Part shown: positions 52,455 to 61,418 of the stretch, one piece after another | Numbering within the stretch: the first letter of the stretch is position 1 | How the letters are laid out: the number at the start of each line of letters is the position of its first letter | Assembly (NCBI GenBank): GCA_963704155.1 | Contig: CAVPHF010000002.1 | Location: forward strand, 62,001 to 126,000 | Direction of reading: 5' to 3' | Length of the DNA: 64,000 nucleotides | From: Thiohalocapsa sp963704155 | GTDB lineage: Bacteria; Pseudomonadota; Gammaproteobacteria; Chromatiales; Chromatiaceae | Translations under genes and position numbers: made by a program | Notes under the pieces: generated by a model | The model's input: the letters and a program-made list of their open reading frames with translations, nothing else | Told to the model about the DNA's origin: nothing | Database searches by the model: none

Positions 52455-54392
52455 TCAGTCTTCCGGCGATTTGGTCCCGGCCCACAGTGCGGGCTCCTTC
52501 GGCAAAGGCTGCATGAACAACAGGATCATGCCCACCAGGAAGATCACGGCGAGGCCGTTCAACACCGCAGAGACGACATTGGCCGTGAAGCGCTGCTTGG
52601 TGGGCGGCGTGTCGGCACTGAGCCCCGGCGAGGCCGGCAGCAGCGGGTCCACATGCTCCGGCGTGTCGAGTGCCTCGGAGAGTCGCAGGGCCGTGTCGAA
52701 TGGCAGCCGCTGCGGTAACCGGGTGAAGACGCCAGGTACGAAGCCGGGGCCGGACTCGCCGAGCAGGTCCTGCTGCGGCGGGACCCGGGTGGCCAGCACG
52801 ACCTGGCTCGATACGGTGTTGAGCGGCTGATCCTGACGTGGATAGGTGTTGGCCGGGATACGCGCCGGGCGCAGGAATGGGTAGCGCAGCGACAGGTTGG
52901 CGCCGTCCAGCCCCGCAAGGTCCACGAGCGCAAAGTCCGATTCCTCCATCAGCTGCACTAAGCCGGCGTGGCCCTGCTCGGCCATGACCACCAGTGCGTC
53001 GACCTCGCCAGCGGCGAGTTGCTCCGTGGCGCGCATGGGGTCGCTGATTTGCGCCAGATGCACGGCGTCTAGAAGTCCGAGGGTGTCGAGCAGCATCCAG
53101 GCAGCCTGCCAGCTACTACCGCCCTCGACGCCCGTTGCGACCCGCTGCCAGGCGCGCGGGTCGGTGCCGTCGGCGCTGGCGATCACGTGCGCGAGCCGGC
53201 TGCCGACGGCACCGACGGCCTCGATGTCACGGACCTGTGTAAGCTCGCCCTTAGGACCGATTTCGTAGAAGTCCTCGGCGCCCAGCAGGCCGAAGCGTGC
53301 GCTGCCGTCGCGCACCGCCGCGACCGGCAGGTCGTGCTGGTTCACCTGCAAGCGCCGGGTGGGCATGACCTCGCGAATGGCATCGGCGGCGCGGATGGGC
53401 AGATAGCCCAGGTCCGACAACGGTGTCACGGCGAGCGCCACGCTTCCGCGCGGCTCGCTGGCGACGGGCTCCTCTGGCAGTAGATCGAGCTCTTCCAGGT
53501 GGCGCCTGGCCACGTTGCGGTAGTCCTTGCCCTGTCGCTCGACCCGGCCGTTGAGCCGGCGCATGTCGTCGGTGCTAATGCGCCCGGCAAGTTGATTCCA
53601 GGCGTCCGCGAGCGTCGGGAAGCGCTCCAGGGCGTTCTGTCTGACCAAGGGGGCAGGCCGATAGATCGAAAAAAAGTCGAGGTCGTCCTCCAGCGCCAGG
53701 ATGCCGTAGTCATCGAGCCGGGCGTCGGTCATGAAGACCTCGGCCACGTCCACGTGCTGGTCGACGAGTGCGTCGTAGATCTTGTTGCGATCGCCCACCG
53801 GCAAGACCTCGACCTTGCCGATGCTCAGCCCGTAACGCCTGGCCAGCGCATAGAGGCCATCCACGGGACGCGCCAGATAGCCCTTGTCCGCGGCGTAGGA
53901 AAGCGCGCCTGGCAACTCGGCGAGATCCGAGATGCTGGTGATGTCGCCGCGGATGGCCATGTCCCGGCGCACCGCGAGCGCGAAGCCGTCATCCAGCCCG
54001 AAGGGCTCCAGCCACGCAAGCCCAAGCGGTTCCACCAACTCGCGCACCGCAACGGTCGCGAGCCGCGGGTCGCGAATACGCGGAACGCCGCTCAGGTTGA
54101 GTAGGCTGCCGTCGTACTCGGGATAGGCATCGAGGACGCCGCGCTGGATGGCCTGCAGGCTCTTGCGGTTGTCGCCGTAGGGGATGGCGCGCTCCACGCG
54201 CACGCCTGCGTGCTCGGCGAGCAGGGCCATCATCTCGGCGAGGATCTTCTGCTCGGTGAAGTCCTGAGAGCCGATGCGCACGCGCTTGAAGTCGTCGCCG
54301 CAGCCGCCGAGCAGCAGGCTGACGGCGAGCAGTGCCGACAGCGCCAAAAAGCTGGTCCGGGAAGAGCGATGGATCTTGCCGACAGCGATCAT
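52455..54392 (-). CDS. Bipartite solute-binding lipoprotein (OpuAC-type plus TAXI-type domains)
   Basis: A 645-residue protein. The lipobox LLGGC gives lipid-modified Cys31. Residues about 36-300 match glycine-betaine/choline binding proteins of the OpuAC/OsmF type (RIGSQDFTEQKILAEM; GVLDAYPEYDGSLLNLSG). Residues about 315-570 match TAXI-type TRAP binding proteins (GVEGGSSWQAAWMLLDTLGL; AAGEVDALVVMAEQGHAGLVQL; RYPFLRPARIPANTYP). A single transmembrane helix (about 605-628) lies near the C-terminus, so the protein is held at both ends. Its start overlaps the BCCT stop by four bases. It probably presents a compatible solute to the BCCT carrier, which normally works alone; that partnership is inferred from the overlap. 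Confidence 0.82.
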   Translation of the reverse strand: MIAVGKIHRSSRTSFLALSALLAVSLLLGGCGDDFKRVRIGSQDFTEQKILAEMMALLAEHAGVRVERAIPYGDNRKSLQAIQRGVLDAYPEYDGSLLNLSGVPRIRDPRLATVAVRELVEPLGLAWLEPFGLDDGFALAVRRDMAIRGDITSISDLAELPGALSYAADKGYLARPVDGLYALARRYGLSIGKVEVLPVGDRNKIYDALVDQHVDVAEVFMTDARLDDYGILALEDDLDFFSIYRPAPLVRQNALERFPTLADAWNQLAGRISTDDMRRLNGRVERQGKDYRNVARRHLEELDLLPEEPVASEPRGSVALAVTPLSDLGYLPIRAADAIREVMPTRRLQVNQHDLPVAAVRDGSARFGLLGAEDFYEIGPKGELTQVRDIEAVGAVGSRLAHVIASADGTDPRAWQRVATGVEGGSSWQAAWMLLDTLGLLDAVHLAQISDPMRATEQLAAGEVDALVVMAEQGHAGLVQLMEESDFALVDLAGLDGANLSLRYPFLRPARIPANTYPRQDQPLNTVSSQVVLATRVPPQQDLLGESGPGFVPGVFTRLPQRLPFDTALRLSEALDTPEHVDPLLPASPGLSADTPPTKQRFTANVVSAVLNGLAVIFLVGMILLFMQPLPKEPALWAGTKSPED

Positions 54393-56032
54393 GCCGCAGT
54401 CTCCTGCGCCGGTTTGCCCGTTGGCTTGCCCCTCGGCTCTTCGCGCAGCGCGCGCAGGAAGGCCACTAGCTGTAGCACCAAGATCAAGGTGAAGGGGACG
54501 GCGCCAAAGGCCGCCATGGCCTTGGCCACCGAGACGCTACCCGAGAGCAGAATGGCCAGGGTCAGCAGGCTGATGGCGGTGCCCCAGGCGAGCTTGAGCG
54601 AGGTCTTGGGGTTCAAGTCACCTTCGGAGGTCATCATGCTGATCACGAAAGTGCCTGAGTCCGCGCTGGTGACTAAGAAGATGAAGATTAGAAAGATCGC
54701 CATGGCGCCGAGCAAGACGCCTGCGGGCATGAAGTCCAGAAACGCGAACAGCGCCATGGCCACGTCCTGGTCCACGAGCGAGCCGAGGCCGCCGCCGCCG
54801 TTCAGCTCTACCCAGATGCCAGTGCCGCCGAGGGCCGCGAACCAGAACAGCGAGAACACCGTCGGAAGCACGATGACGCCGAGACAGAACTCGCGGATGG
54901 TGCGCCCGCGGCTGATGCGGGCGATGAAGATGCCAACGAACGGACCCCAGGCCACCCACCAGATCAGATAGGTGAGGGTCCAGCTGTTGGTCCATGCCAT
55001 TTCGTTCTCGTACGACCAGAGCCGGAAGGAGAAGGCAGGCAACGCGGCGAGGTAGTCGCCGATGCTGTTGATGAATGCCTCCATGATGTACGCCGTGGGG
55101 CCGAAGACGAGCACCACGCCCAACAGGATCAGCACCAACACCATATTTAGGTTGCTTAAGATCTGGATACCCTTGGACAGCCCCGTGGAGGCCGAGATCA
55201 TGAACGAGACGGCCAGGAGCACGAGGATGAACACGCTCAGCGCCGTGGTGGGCTGAAGGCCGAAGACCTCCGTGAGGCCGGCGCGTACCTGCAGCACCCC
55301 CATCACCAGCGAGCCGGCGAGCCCGAAGACCACCGCGAAGACGGCGATGACGTCTGAGGTGACGCCGAGCATGCGCGTGCCCCGCGAGGCCGGCAGCGTG
55401 GCGAGGATCGGCGTCGAGATCATGCCGGGCATGCCGCGGCGGAAGATGAAATAGGCCAGCACCAGGGCGCAGACCGCATAGATGGACCAGGCGTGCAGGC
55501 CCCAGTGCAGATTGGTGACGACCATGGAAAGCCGTGCCGAGGCCGCGGTACGACCTTCGATATCGCCCGGCGGATGCGCAAAATGCATCACCGGCTCGGC
55601 CACGCCCCAGAACACCAGTCCGGCGCCCATGCCGCCGGCGAACAGCATCGCGAGCCAGGAGGTGGTGGAGAACTCCGGGCGCGAGTCGTCCGGCCCGAGG
55701 CGAATCCGGCCGTAGGGACCGAGCGCCAGCGCCGCGGCGAGTAAAACGAAACCGGTGCAGAGCGTGAGATAGAGCCAGCCGACGCTGTCGAGGACGAAAT
55801 TGACCATCCCGACGGAGGCGGAGGACATGCTGTCCGGTGCGACCAGGCCCCAGATACCGAAGGCGAGCACGAGCAGGAAGGAGAGGATGACGACGATCCG
55901 TGGGTTGCGCGGCTGCGTGGCCGCCGGTGGTGTGGAAGACAAACTGACTCCTGTGCGCGTTGGGCCTAGGCGCGATTGCAACCGTTCAGGTTTGTTGGGG
56001 GCCGAGGCCCCGGGCGGATCAATGGCGAGCAT
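54389..56032 (-). CDS. BCCT-family betaine/choline/carnitine transporter
   Basis: A 547-residue inner-membrane transporter with about 12 helices. BCCT signatures are present: WLAMLFAGGMGAGLVFWGVAEP in the first part, and LTYLIWWVAWGPFVGIFIARISRGRTIREF around helix 8, which contains the Trp-rich substrate box. Substrates are likely betaine, choline or a related compatible solute taken up with sodium or protons. There is no long C-terminal osmosensor tail as in BetP. It is translationally overlapped with a solute-binding lipoprotein. The 250 bases upstream should hold its promoter. Confidence 0.92.
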   Translation of the reverse strand: MLAIDPPGASAPNKPERLQSRLGPTRTGVSLSSTPPAATQPRNPRIVVILSFLLVLAFGIWGLVAPDSMSSASVGMVNFVLDSVGWLYLTLCTGFVLLAAALALGPYGRIRLGPDDSRPEFSTTSWLAMLFAGGMGAGLVFWGVAEPVMHFAHPPGDIEGRTAASARLSMVVTNLHWGLHAWSIYAVCALVLAYFIFRRGMPGMISTPILATLPASRGTRMLGVTSDVIAVFAVVFGLAGSLVMGVLQVRAGLTEVFGLQPTTALSVFILVLLAVSFMISASTGLSKGIQILSNLNMVLVLILLGVVLVFGPTAYIMEAFINSIGDYLAALPAFSFRLWSYENEMAWTNSWTLTYLIWWVAWGPFVGIFIARISRGRTIREFCLGVIVLPTVFSLFWFAALGGTGIWVELNGGGGLGSLVDQDVAMALFAFLDFMPAGVLLGAMAIFLIFIFLVTSADSGTFVISMMTSEGDLNPKTSLKLAWGTAISLLTLAILLSGSVSVAKAMAAFGAVPFTLILVLQLVAFLRALREEPRGKPTGKPAQETAA

Positions 56033-56282
56033 CCGGCCGTGTTCTTCGGCCGAACCAGCGGACCCAGTGGTAGACGGATAGCGAACCCAGGCGCCGCTGC
56101 GAGTCCAGGGCCCTCTGACACCTCAACCTAGCCGGCCCTGAAAGATCGGTCAAGACGCTGAGCGAGGCTTCCCGTTGGCTCGATCCTTTCAGCGCTGCCT
56201 CTTCACGCTAGCAAGGACGCGGGGTCCTTGGCGAAAAGTTGGCTATGGAATAGGCGCGCGTGACCCGCTGCCGGGTGCTGGT

Positions 56283-58028
56283 TCATGGTTGCTCGGACGC
56301 CTTGGCGGATTCGATCCGATTCCTTCGACGACAGGTCAGCACCAGGGCCCAGAGTTCGGAGAAATCGTTGACCACCACATCGGGCTTGTAAGGGCGCTCT
56401 TCGGTGCCGGGAAAGATGCGGTTGAGCCAGGGTTGGTCCCAGAGCGCGCCGTTGAAGAAGACGCTGGTGATTCCGGCCGACTTGGCCGCGATGACGTCGG
56501 TCGTGCTGTCTCCCACATACCAGAGGTCCGGCGCCAAGGCGATGCCGAGATTCTCGGCGGCCTTGAGGACCTGATCGGTGTGGGGCTTACGGTAGAGGGT
56601 GTCGTCGCCGCAGATCGCCGTATCGAAGTAGGTCGCCCAGCGATTTTCGTCGACCGTTGCCAGCTCGTCGACAAAGAACTCTCTATCTCGATTGGTAATG
56701 ATGCCGAGTCGCAATCCGATTGCCTTGAGAGCGGACAGGACATCGCCGACCTTTGGCTCGAACGGTAATGCCGTGCCGTAATAGTTGCGGTAGTGATGAG
56801 TGAAGCGCTGATGCGCCTGCTGCTTAGCGTCTTCATTGTCGCCGAACAGGATCTCGAAGATATCCGTCCGCGAGATCTTGCGATCGTGCCGAATCTTGGG
56901 GTGCAGCCTCTGGTTGTCGCGCACGTACTCCAGCAGCCTGAGGTCTTCTTCGGAACGGCAGCGCTCGGCCGAGACCAGTTGCTCGTGCAGCCCGATCGCT
57001 TGTAGCTCCGGCAGCAGATCATCCACGGCGTGGTACATCGCATCCAAGGTGTCTACGAGCGTCGCGTGCCAGTCGAAGAGTATGGTCGTCGGCGCGGCTA
57101 GTCTGACGACTGCCGGGTGCCAGTCCGGCTCGTCACGCGGCGGCAGCGGCTGCCGCGGGGGCAGCCTGGCTGGACGTTGTGCCTCGGCCGCTGGTTCTGC
57201 TGGCATGCCTCCGGCTGCCAGACTGCCCTCGACGGCATCCAGCAGGGCATCGAAATCATCGACGATCAGGTCGGGCCGGTAGCGCGCCTGCTCGGTTCCC
57301 TCGAACATGTGCTCAAGCCAATCCGCTTCCCACAAACCGCCGTTGTAGAAGACCGAGGTCACACCGGCGGTTCTCGCGGTGACCATGTCGCTGACCGTGT
57401 CTCCGACATACCAGACGTCGCTAGCGGCCCGCAGACCCATGGCTGCCAAGGCTTCATGGAGACTGTCCGGTGCCGGTTTATAGCGACGGGCCTCATCGCC
57501 GCAGAGGGTCACCTCAAACAGCCCGGCCCAGCGCCCTTGGTCAACCAGCGCCAGTTCACCGTTTAAGAACTCGCGGCTGCGATTGGTGACCACGCCCAGG
57601 CGGACGCCGAGACGCTTGAAATAGCAGAGATAGTCGTAGATTCCGTCCTGAAACGGGTAGACATCGCCAAAGTGGCGACGATAACAGGCGTTATAGGCGG
57701 AGTGCGCGATGGCCAGCGCCGCTTGATTATCGCCGAACAGCGCATCGAAGATATCGGTCCGACTCACCCGGCGCTCGGCCAACACCCGGGGGTGCAGATG
57801 ACGAAAGATGCGGATATAACGCACCAGCTTCTCGTCTTCCTCGGTTCGGGCCTGGTCTTCGGGGACCAAGTGCCGCAACAGCTCGAGTTCTTCCAGTTGC
57901 GGCAGCATGTCCTCGATCGCACGGTACATGGCGTCGTTGGTATTCACGAGGGTGCCGTGCCAGTCGAAAAGGATCACGTCCGGGGCAGCAGGGGGTGCAG
58001 TGGTGGGAACAGCGATGGGCGTATTCAT
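56283..58028 (-). CDS. Tandem HAD-like hydrolase with Asp-Trp-His motif I
   Basis: A 581-residue protein made of two homologous HAD domains (about 15-270 and 312-565) joined by a Pro/Arg-rich linker. Motif I is FDWHGTL (Asp22, His24) in the first and FDWHATL (Asp319, His321) in the second. The nucleophile Asp is kept, but the usual second Asp, the acid/base residue, is His in both. Motif II (TNR), the Lys (RYKPAP; YRKPHT) and motif IV (VGDTVSDM; VGDSTTDV) are intact. The domains were therefore duplicated after the change and both kept. The substrate is unknown. It sits downstream of ftsW-like and PBP-like genes. Confidence 0.82.
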   Translation of the reverse strand: MNTPIAVPTTAPPAAPDVILFDWHGTLVNTNDAMYRAIEDMLPQLEELELLRHLVPEDQARTEEDEKLVRYIRIFRHLHPRVLAERRVSRTDIFDALFGDNQAALAIAHSAYNACYRRHFGDVYPFQDGIYDYLCYFKRLGVRLGVVTNRSREFLNGELALVDQGRWAGLFEVTLCGDEARRYKPAPDSLHEALAAMGLRAASDVWYVGDTVSDMVTARTAGVTSVFYNGGLWEADWLEHMFEGTEQARYRPDLIVDDFDALLDAVEGSLAAGGMPAEPAAEAQRPARLPPRQPLPPRDEPDWHPAVVRLAAPTTILFDWHATLVDTLDAMYHAVDDLLPELQAIGLHEQLVSAERCRSEEDLRLLEYVRDNQRLHPKIRHDRKISRTDIFEILFGDNEDAKQQAHQRFTHHYRNYYGTALPFEPKVGDVLSALKAIGLRLGIITNRDREFFVDELATVDENRWATYFDTAICGDDTLYRKPHTDQVLKAAENLGIALAPDLWYVGDSTTDVIAAKSAGITSVFFNGALWDQPWLNRIFPGTEERPYKPDVVVNDFSELWALVLTCRRRNRIESAKASEQP

Positions 58029-58105
58029 GGTTGCTCGGGGGTCTTGGAGGGCGTGACGGTCACTGTCTTGCCGGTCTCCGCGCGTCCCTGATAGGACGGC
58101 GATTT
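58025..58105 (-). pseudogene. 26-residue open remnant ending in the HAD start codon
   Basis: An open frame after a TAG (58106-58108) encodes SYQGRAETGKTVTVTPSKTPEQP and ends in a TGA that overlaps the ATG of the HAD gene (ATGA). Its last residues (EQP) match the end of the HAD protein (SEQP), which also finishes in an ATGA. It looks like the tail of a lost gene that once preceded the HAD gene in the operon. A GGCGATTTCT motif lies at its upstream edge. Confidence 0.35.
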
Positions 58106-58115
58106 CTATTGAATC

Positions 58116-59495
58116 TCATGTCGATCTCGCCGTTGCTCGTGGCCTTGCCGCTCTCGGCGCTCGTCTCTTGGCTGGAGCCTTCTTGCGCACCGGCCTCGGC
58201 TCGCCGTCGGAGATCGCGAGAACCAGGCCGAGGCTCAGGAATGCGGTCAGCAGGCTGCTGCCGCCATGGCTGATGAAGGGCAGCGTGATCCCAGTGAGCG
58301 GAATGAACTTGGTCACGCCGCCGACGTTGAGAAAGGTCTGGACGGCGAAGACGGTCGCGATCCCCGTGGCGGCGAGCATACCGAAAGGACTGCGCGCCCG
58401 CGACGCGATGGCAAACAGACGCGCGATGAGGATGACGAAGAAGATCAGAAGCACCAGGCTACCGGCGAACCCCAGCTCCTCGGCGATCACCGCATAGATG
58501 AAGTCCGATTCGGCGATTGGCGTGTACTGCGGCCGCGCCTGGCCGAAACCCTCGCCCCAAAGACCGCCGGCATACATGCCCGACAGGCCTTGCAGTATCT
58601 GCCAGCCGGCGCCGGTCGCGTCCTGAAACGGCTGCAGCCAGGCCTCGACACGGCGCTGGCCGTGGCTGAAAAAAGACAACACCAACCAGCCGGCGACACC
58701 ACCGGCAATGGCGCCATAGGCGAGATAGCCTGCACGGCCGGTTCCGGCCGCGAGCATGGCCAGCAAGACCAGGGCCAGGATCAGCACCATGCCGAGGTCG
58801 CGCTGTAGCAGCAGCAGCAACAGCAGCCCGGCGGCGAAGGCGAGCAGCGGCCAGAGCGCACGCAGCGGCGGGAGCGGGATCAGTCCGGTCCATTTACCCA
58901 GCGCCTTGGCGTGGCGCTCGATAAACGCCGCCGCGAACAGCGCCACGGTAAGCTTGAGCGGCTCGGTCGGGGTGATATAGCCGGCGGCATAGACGCCGCC
59001 GCGAAAGCGTTGGCCGGTCGCCAGCAACAGGCCCACCAGCGCCAGCGACAAGAGCGCCCAGAACCAGAACGCCTGCGCCAACACCCGATAGCGACCGTTC
59101 ATCGTGAGCACGCCGACAACCGTCATCAGAATGACACCGGCGGGCAGGATCAGGTAGCTCAACAGACTGACCCGGTCGCCAATGAACACGCCCATGCGAT
59201 ACTGGCCGAGCAGCCCGATGCCGCACAAGAAAGCGGTCACGGCGAGCAGCACCTGATCGCCGCGGAAGCCGGTCAAGGTCAGGGCCAGATGCGCCAACGC
59301 GAAGCTGACGACCAGACTCGCCAGCGGCAGCAGATCTGGCCAATGCACGGCGTAGCCATCCTTGGGGCCGGCGCCGAGCAGCATCAGGAACCCCAGCGCG
59401 ATGGCGACCAGCACCCAGAACAGCAATTGGCGCTCCGGCGCGCGCTGCGTCCAACGGCCGCCGATGGACTGGGGTCGGGCGGCCTTGGCCATCAC
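58116..59495 (-). CDS. FtsW/RodA/SpoVE-family glycosyltransferase
   Basis: A 459-residue SEDS protein with about 10-12 helices that would polymerise lipid II into glycan strands. SEDS features include LLQRDLGMVLILALVLLAMLAAG, the long loop with GAGWQILQGLSGMYAGGLWGEGFGQ, and the conserved end PLTGITLPFISHGGSSLL. The C-terminus is a Lys/Arg-rich tail. It overlaps the PBP start-side neighbour by four bases, forming a PBP-SEDS pair. It is a paralogue set apart from the division operon, since no mur/fts genes are adjacent. Confidence 0.88.
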   Translation of the reverse strand: MMAKAARPQSIGGRWTQRAPERQLLFWVLVAIALGFLMLLGAGPKDGYAVHWPDLLPLASLVVSFALAHLALTLTGFRGDQVLLAVTAFLCGIGLLGQYRMGVFIGDRVSLLSYLILPAGVILMTVVGVLTMNGRYRVLAQAFWFWALLSLALVGLLLATGQRFRGGVYAAGYITPTEPLKLTVALFAAAFIERHAKALGKWTGLIPLPPLRALWPLLAFAAGLLLLLLLQRDLGMVLILALVLLAMLAAGTGRAGYLAYGAIAGGVAGWLVLSFFSHGQRRVEAWLQPFQDATGAGWQILQGLSGMYAGGLWGEGFGQARPQYTPIAESDFIYAVIAEELGFAGSLVLLIFFVILIARLFAIASRARSPFGMLAATGIATVFAVQTFLNVGGVTKFIPLTGITLPFISHGGSSLLTAFLSLGLVLAISDGEPRPVRKKAPAKRRAPRAARPRATARST

Positions 59496-61132
59496 AGCAA
59501 TCCCCGCTGTTGCGCCAGCAGCAACAGATCGCGAGCGATTGGCGCCGCGGTTGTGGAGCCGTAGCCGCCGTGCTCAACGAGCACGGCCACGGCGAGCCCG
59601 GAGCCACTTCCGGAGCTGGGTCCGGAGCTCGCGGCGGGCGCAAAGCCAATGAACCAGCTGTGCGACTCGCCGAAGGGGTTCTGCGCGGTGCCTGTCTTAC
59701 CGGCGATGGCCAGCCCGGGCGTCTCGATGCCGCGCCCGGTGCCCTCGCTGACCACCCGGCGCATCATGCCGGCAAGCCGCGCGGCGCTGGCGCTGCTCAT
59801 GAAGCGCCCCACCGCCTGCGGCTGCTCGGACTGGTCTCTGACGGGCGTCAGTCGCGGGCGCATCGCAACCCCGTCGTTGGCGATGGCGGCCGCGATCAGC
59901 GCCATCTGCGCCGGCGTCACCAACATCTTGCCCTGGCCGATCGAGGCCTGCGCGAGGCCGTACCGGTCCGACTCGGCGATGCGCGGGATGCGCGCGGTGC
60001 GCATCAACTGGCGTCGCGACAGGCCGTCGCTGAGCGACAGACGACGGTTGAACAGAAAACGCTCGCCGGTGCGCCGAAACGCCTCGTGTCCCAGCAGTAT
60101 GCCGAGTTGGGCAAAGTAGACATTGGACGACTGGATCAGCGCCTGATCGAGTCCGATGCGGCCATGGCCGCGCCAGACGCGCCCGGCGCGGCGGGCGGAA
60201 TAGTATTCGTGATCGCGAATCTTCGGATAGCGCCGCGAGGTCGTAAAACCGTCCGCCGGACAGCTCAACACAGGCGCGCTGCCGGCGTCCAGGGCGGCCG
60301 CCGCGAGCACCACCTTGAAAGTCGAGCCGGGCGGGTAAAGTCCATCGGTCGCGCGGTTCAGCAGCCGCGCATCGGGATCGGCGCCGCGGAACAGGTTGCC
60401 GTCGATCTGGTTCGGATCGAACGACGGGCTGCTGACCAACACGCGCACCGCGCCATCGGCCGGGCGCAGCATGACCACTGCGCCAGCACGCCCATCCAGG
60501 AGCCGATACGCCAATTGCTGCAGCTCCGCATCCAGGGACAGCACCAGCTCATGGCCGCGGGCGCGCTTGTCACGGGTCACCAGCTGGTGCGTCAGCTGAC
60601 CCCAGTCGAGCAGGCTTTCCGGGGTGCCGCCGTTCAGTCTGATATTGCCCGCCGCTTCCATGCCGGCGGTGCCGAAGCGCGGGTGCGCATAGCCGACCAC
60701 ATGCGCGAACGCCGGGCCGTAGGGGTAGACGCGCCGAACCTCGACGCCGGTCTCGGTGGCCGCCGGCAACTCACGGCTCTCCGCCAGCACCTGGCCTCGA
60801 TGGTCGAGGATGCGTCCGCGCTCGATCCAATGCGCCGGGTTGAACTGGCGCCGATCGTGCAGCTGCATGAAAGCGACAAACGGCTGCCGCGAGGTCCCCG
60901 ACAGCTGCCAGGTCGCCTGATAGGCCAACACGGCGGCAAACAGCAGCGCAATGCCAATGGTGACGAACTTGAACCCGCCTCTCGGCTTGGCGAGATGCCG
61001 CAGAGCGTTAGCCGGGCGCAGGTCGTAGACCTGCTTCAGCACCGACAGCAACACCAGCATAAAGGCGATATGCAGCCCGGCCCGCAATATCTGCCAAGGG
61101 GCCGACAGGAACAGCGAATTCAGCAGATCCAT
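59492..61132 (-). CDS. Class B penicillin-binding protein (transpeptidase)
   Basis: A 546-residue peptidoglycan transpeptidase. The active-site Ser270 is in YPPGSTFK (Lys273), SxN is SSN at 335-337 and the third motif is AGKTGTAQNP. Two hydrophobic segments precede the catalytic part (about 15-35 and 55-72), where class B PBPs usually have one. The non-catalytic N-terminal domain is short, as in actinobacterial PbpA-type proteins. It overlaps the FtsW-like gene and should work with it. It is the first gene of the minus-strand unit. Confidence 0.88.
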   Translation of the reverse strand: MDLLNSLFLSAPWQILRAGLHIAFMLVLLSVLKQVYDLRPANALRHLAKPRGGFKFVTIGIALLFAAVLAYQATWQLSGTSRQPFVAFMQLHDRRQFNPAHWIERGRILDHRGQVLAESRELPAATETGVEVRRVYPYGPAFAHVVGYAHPRFGTAGMEAAGNIRLNGGTPESLLDWGQLTHQLVTRDKRARGHELVLSLDAELQQLAYRLLDGRAGAVVMLRPADGAVRVLVSSPSFDPNQIDGNLFRGADPDARLLNRATDGLYPPGSTFKVVLAAAALDAGSAPVLSCPADGFTTSRRYPKIRDHEYYSARRAGRVWRGHGRIGLDQALIQSSNVYFAQLGILLGHEAFRRTGERFLFNRRLSLSDGLSRRQLMRTARIPRIAESDRYGLAQASIGQGKMLVTPAQMALIAAAIANDGVAMRPRLTPVRDQSEQPQAVGRFMSSASAARLAGMMRRVVSEGTGRGIETPGLAIAGKTGTAQNPFGESHSWFIGFAPAASSGPSSGSGSGLAVAVLVEHGGYGSTTAAPIARDLLLLAQQRGLL

Positions 61133-61418
61133 GGGGTTCGGGGCTTCCGGCGGACCTTTATCATCTCGTCTGTCGAGGCGTCTGTCGACCCCTAGTCACA
61201 TCGCCCGGCCTTGCTCCTGAACATTGCTTCGGACCGGTGCTTCCGACCGGTGCTCCTCGAAGGCGAGCGTTAATCGGGCGCCATCTGTTATGAGATTCTG
61301 CGGCAATCGCCTACTCTATGTGCAACGCCGTTCGGTATTCCGCTTCGTCGCCCCTAGCCCCCTGTATCGATGTCGAAGACTTGGCCCTCGAAACTCGTCA
61401 CTTCCGGGTGAGATACCG

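Noticed and set aside
54210..54971. 253-residue plus-strand frame over the BCCT gene
   Set aside because: It lies opposite conserved BCCT helices and has no recognisable content.
59510..61195. 561-residue open frame opposite the PBP gene
   Set aside because: Low-complexity Arg/Gln/Ala translation; the minus strand has all three penicillin-binding motifs.
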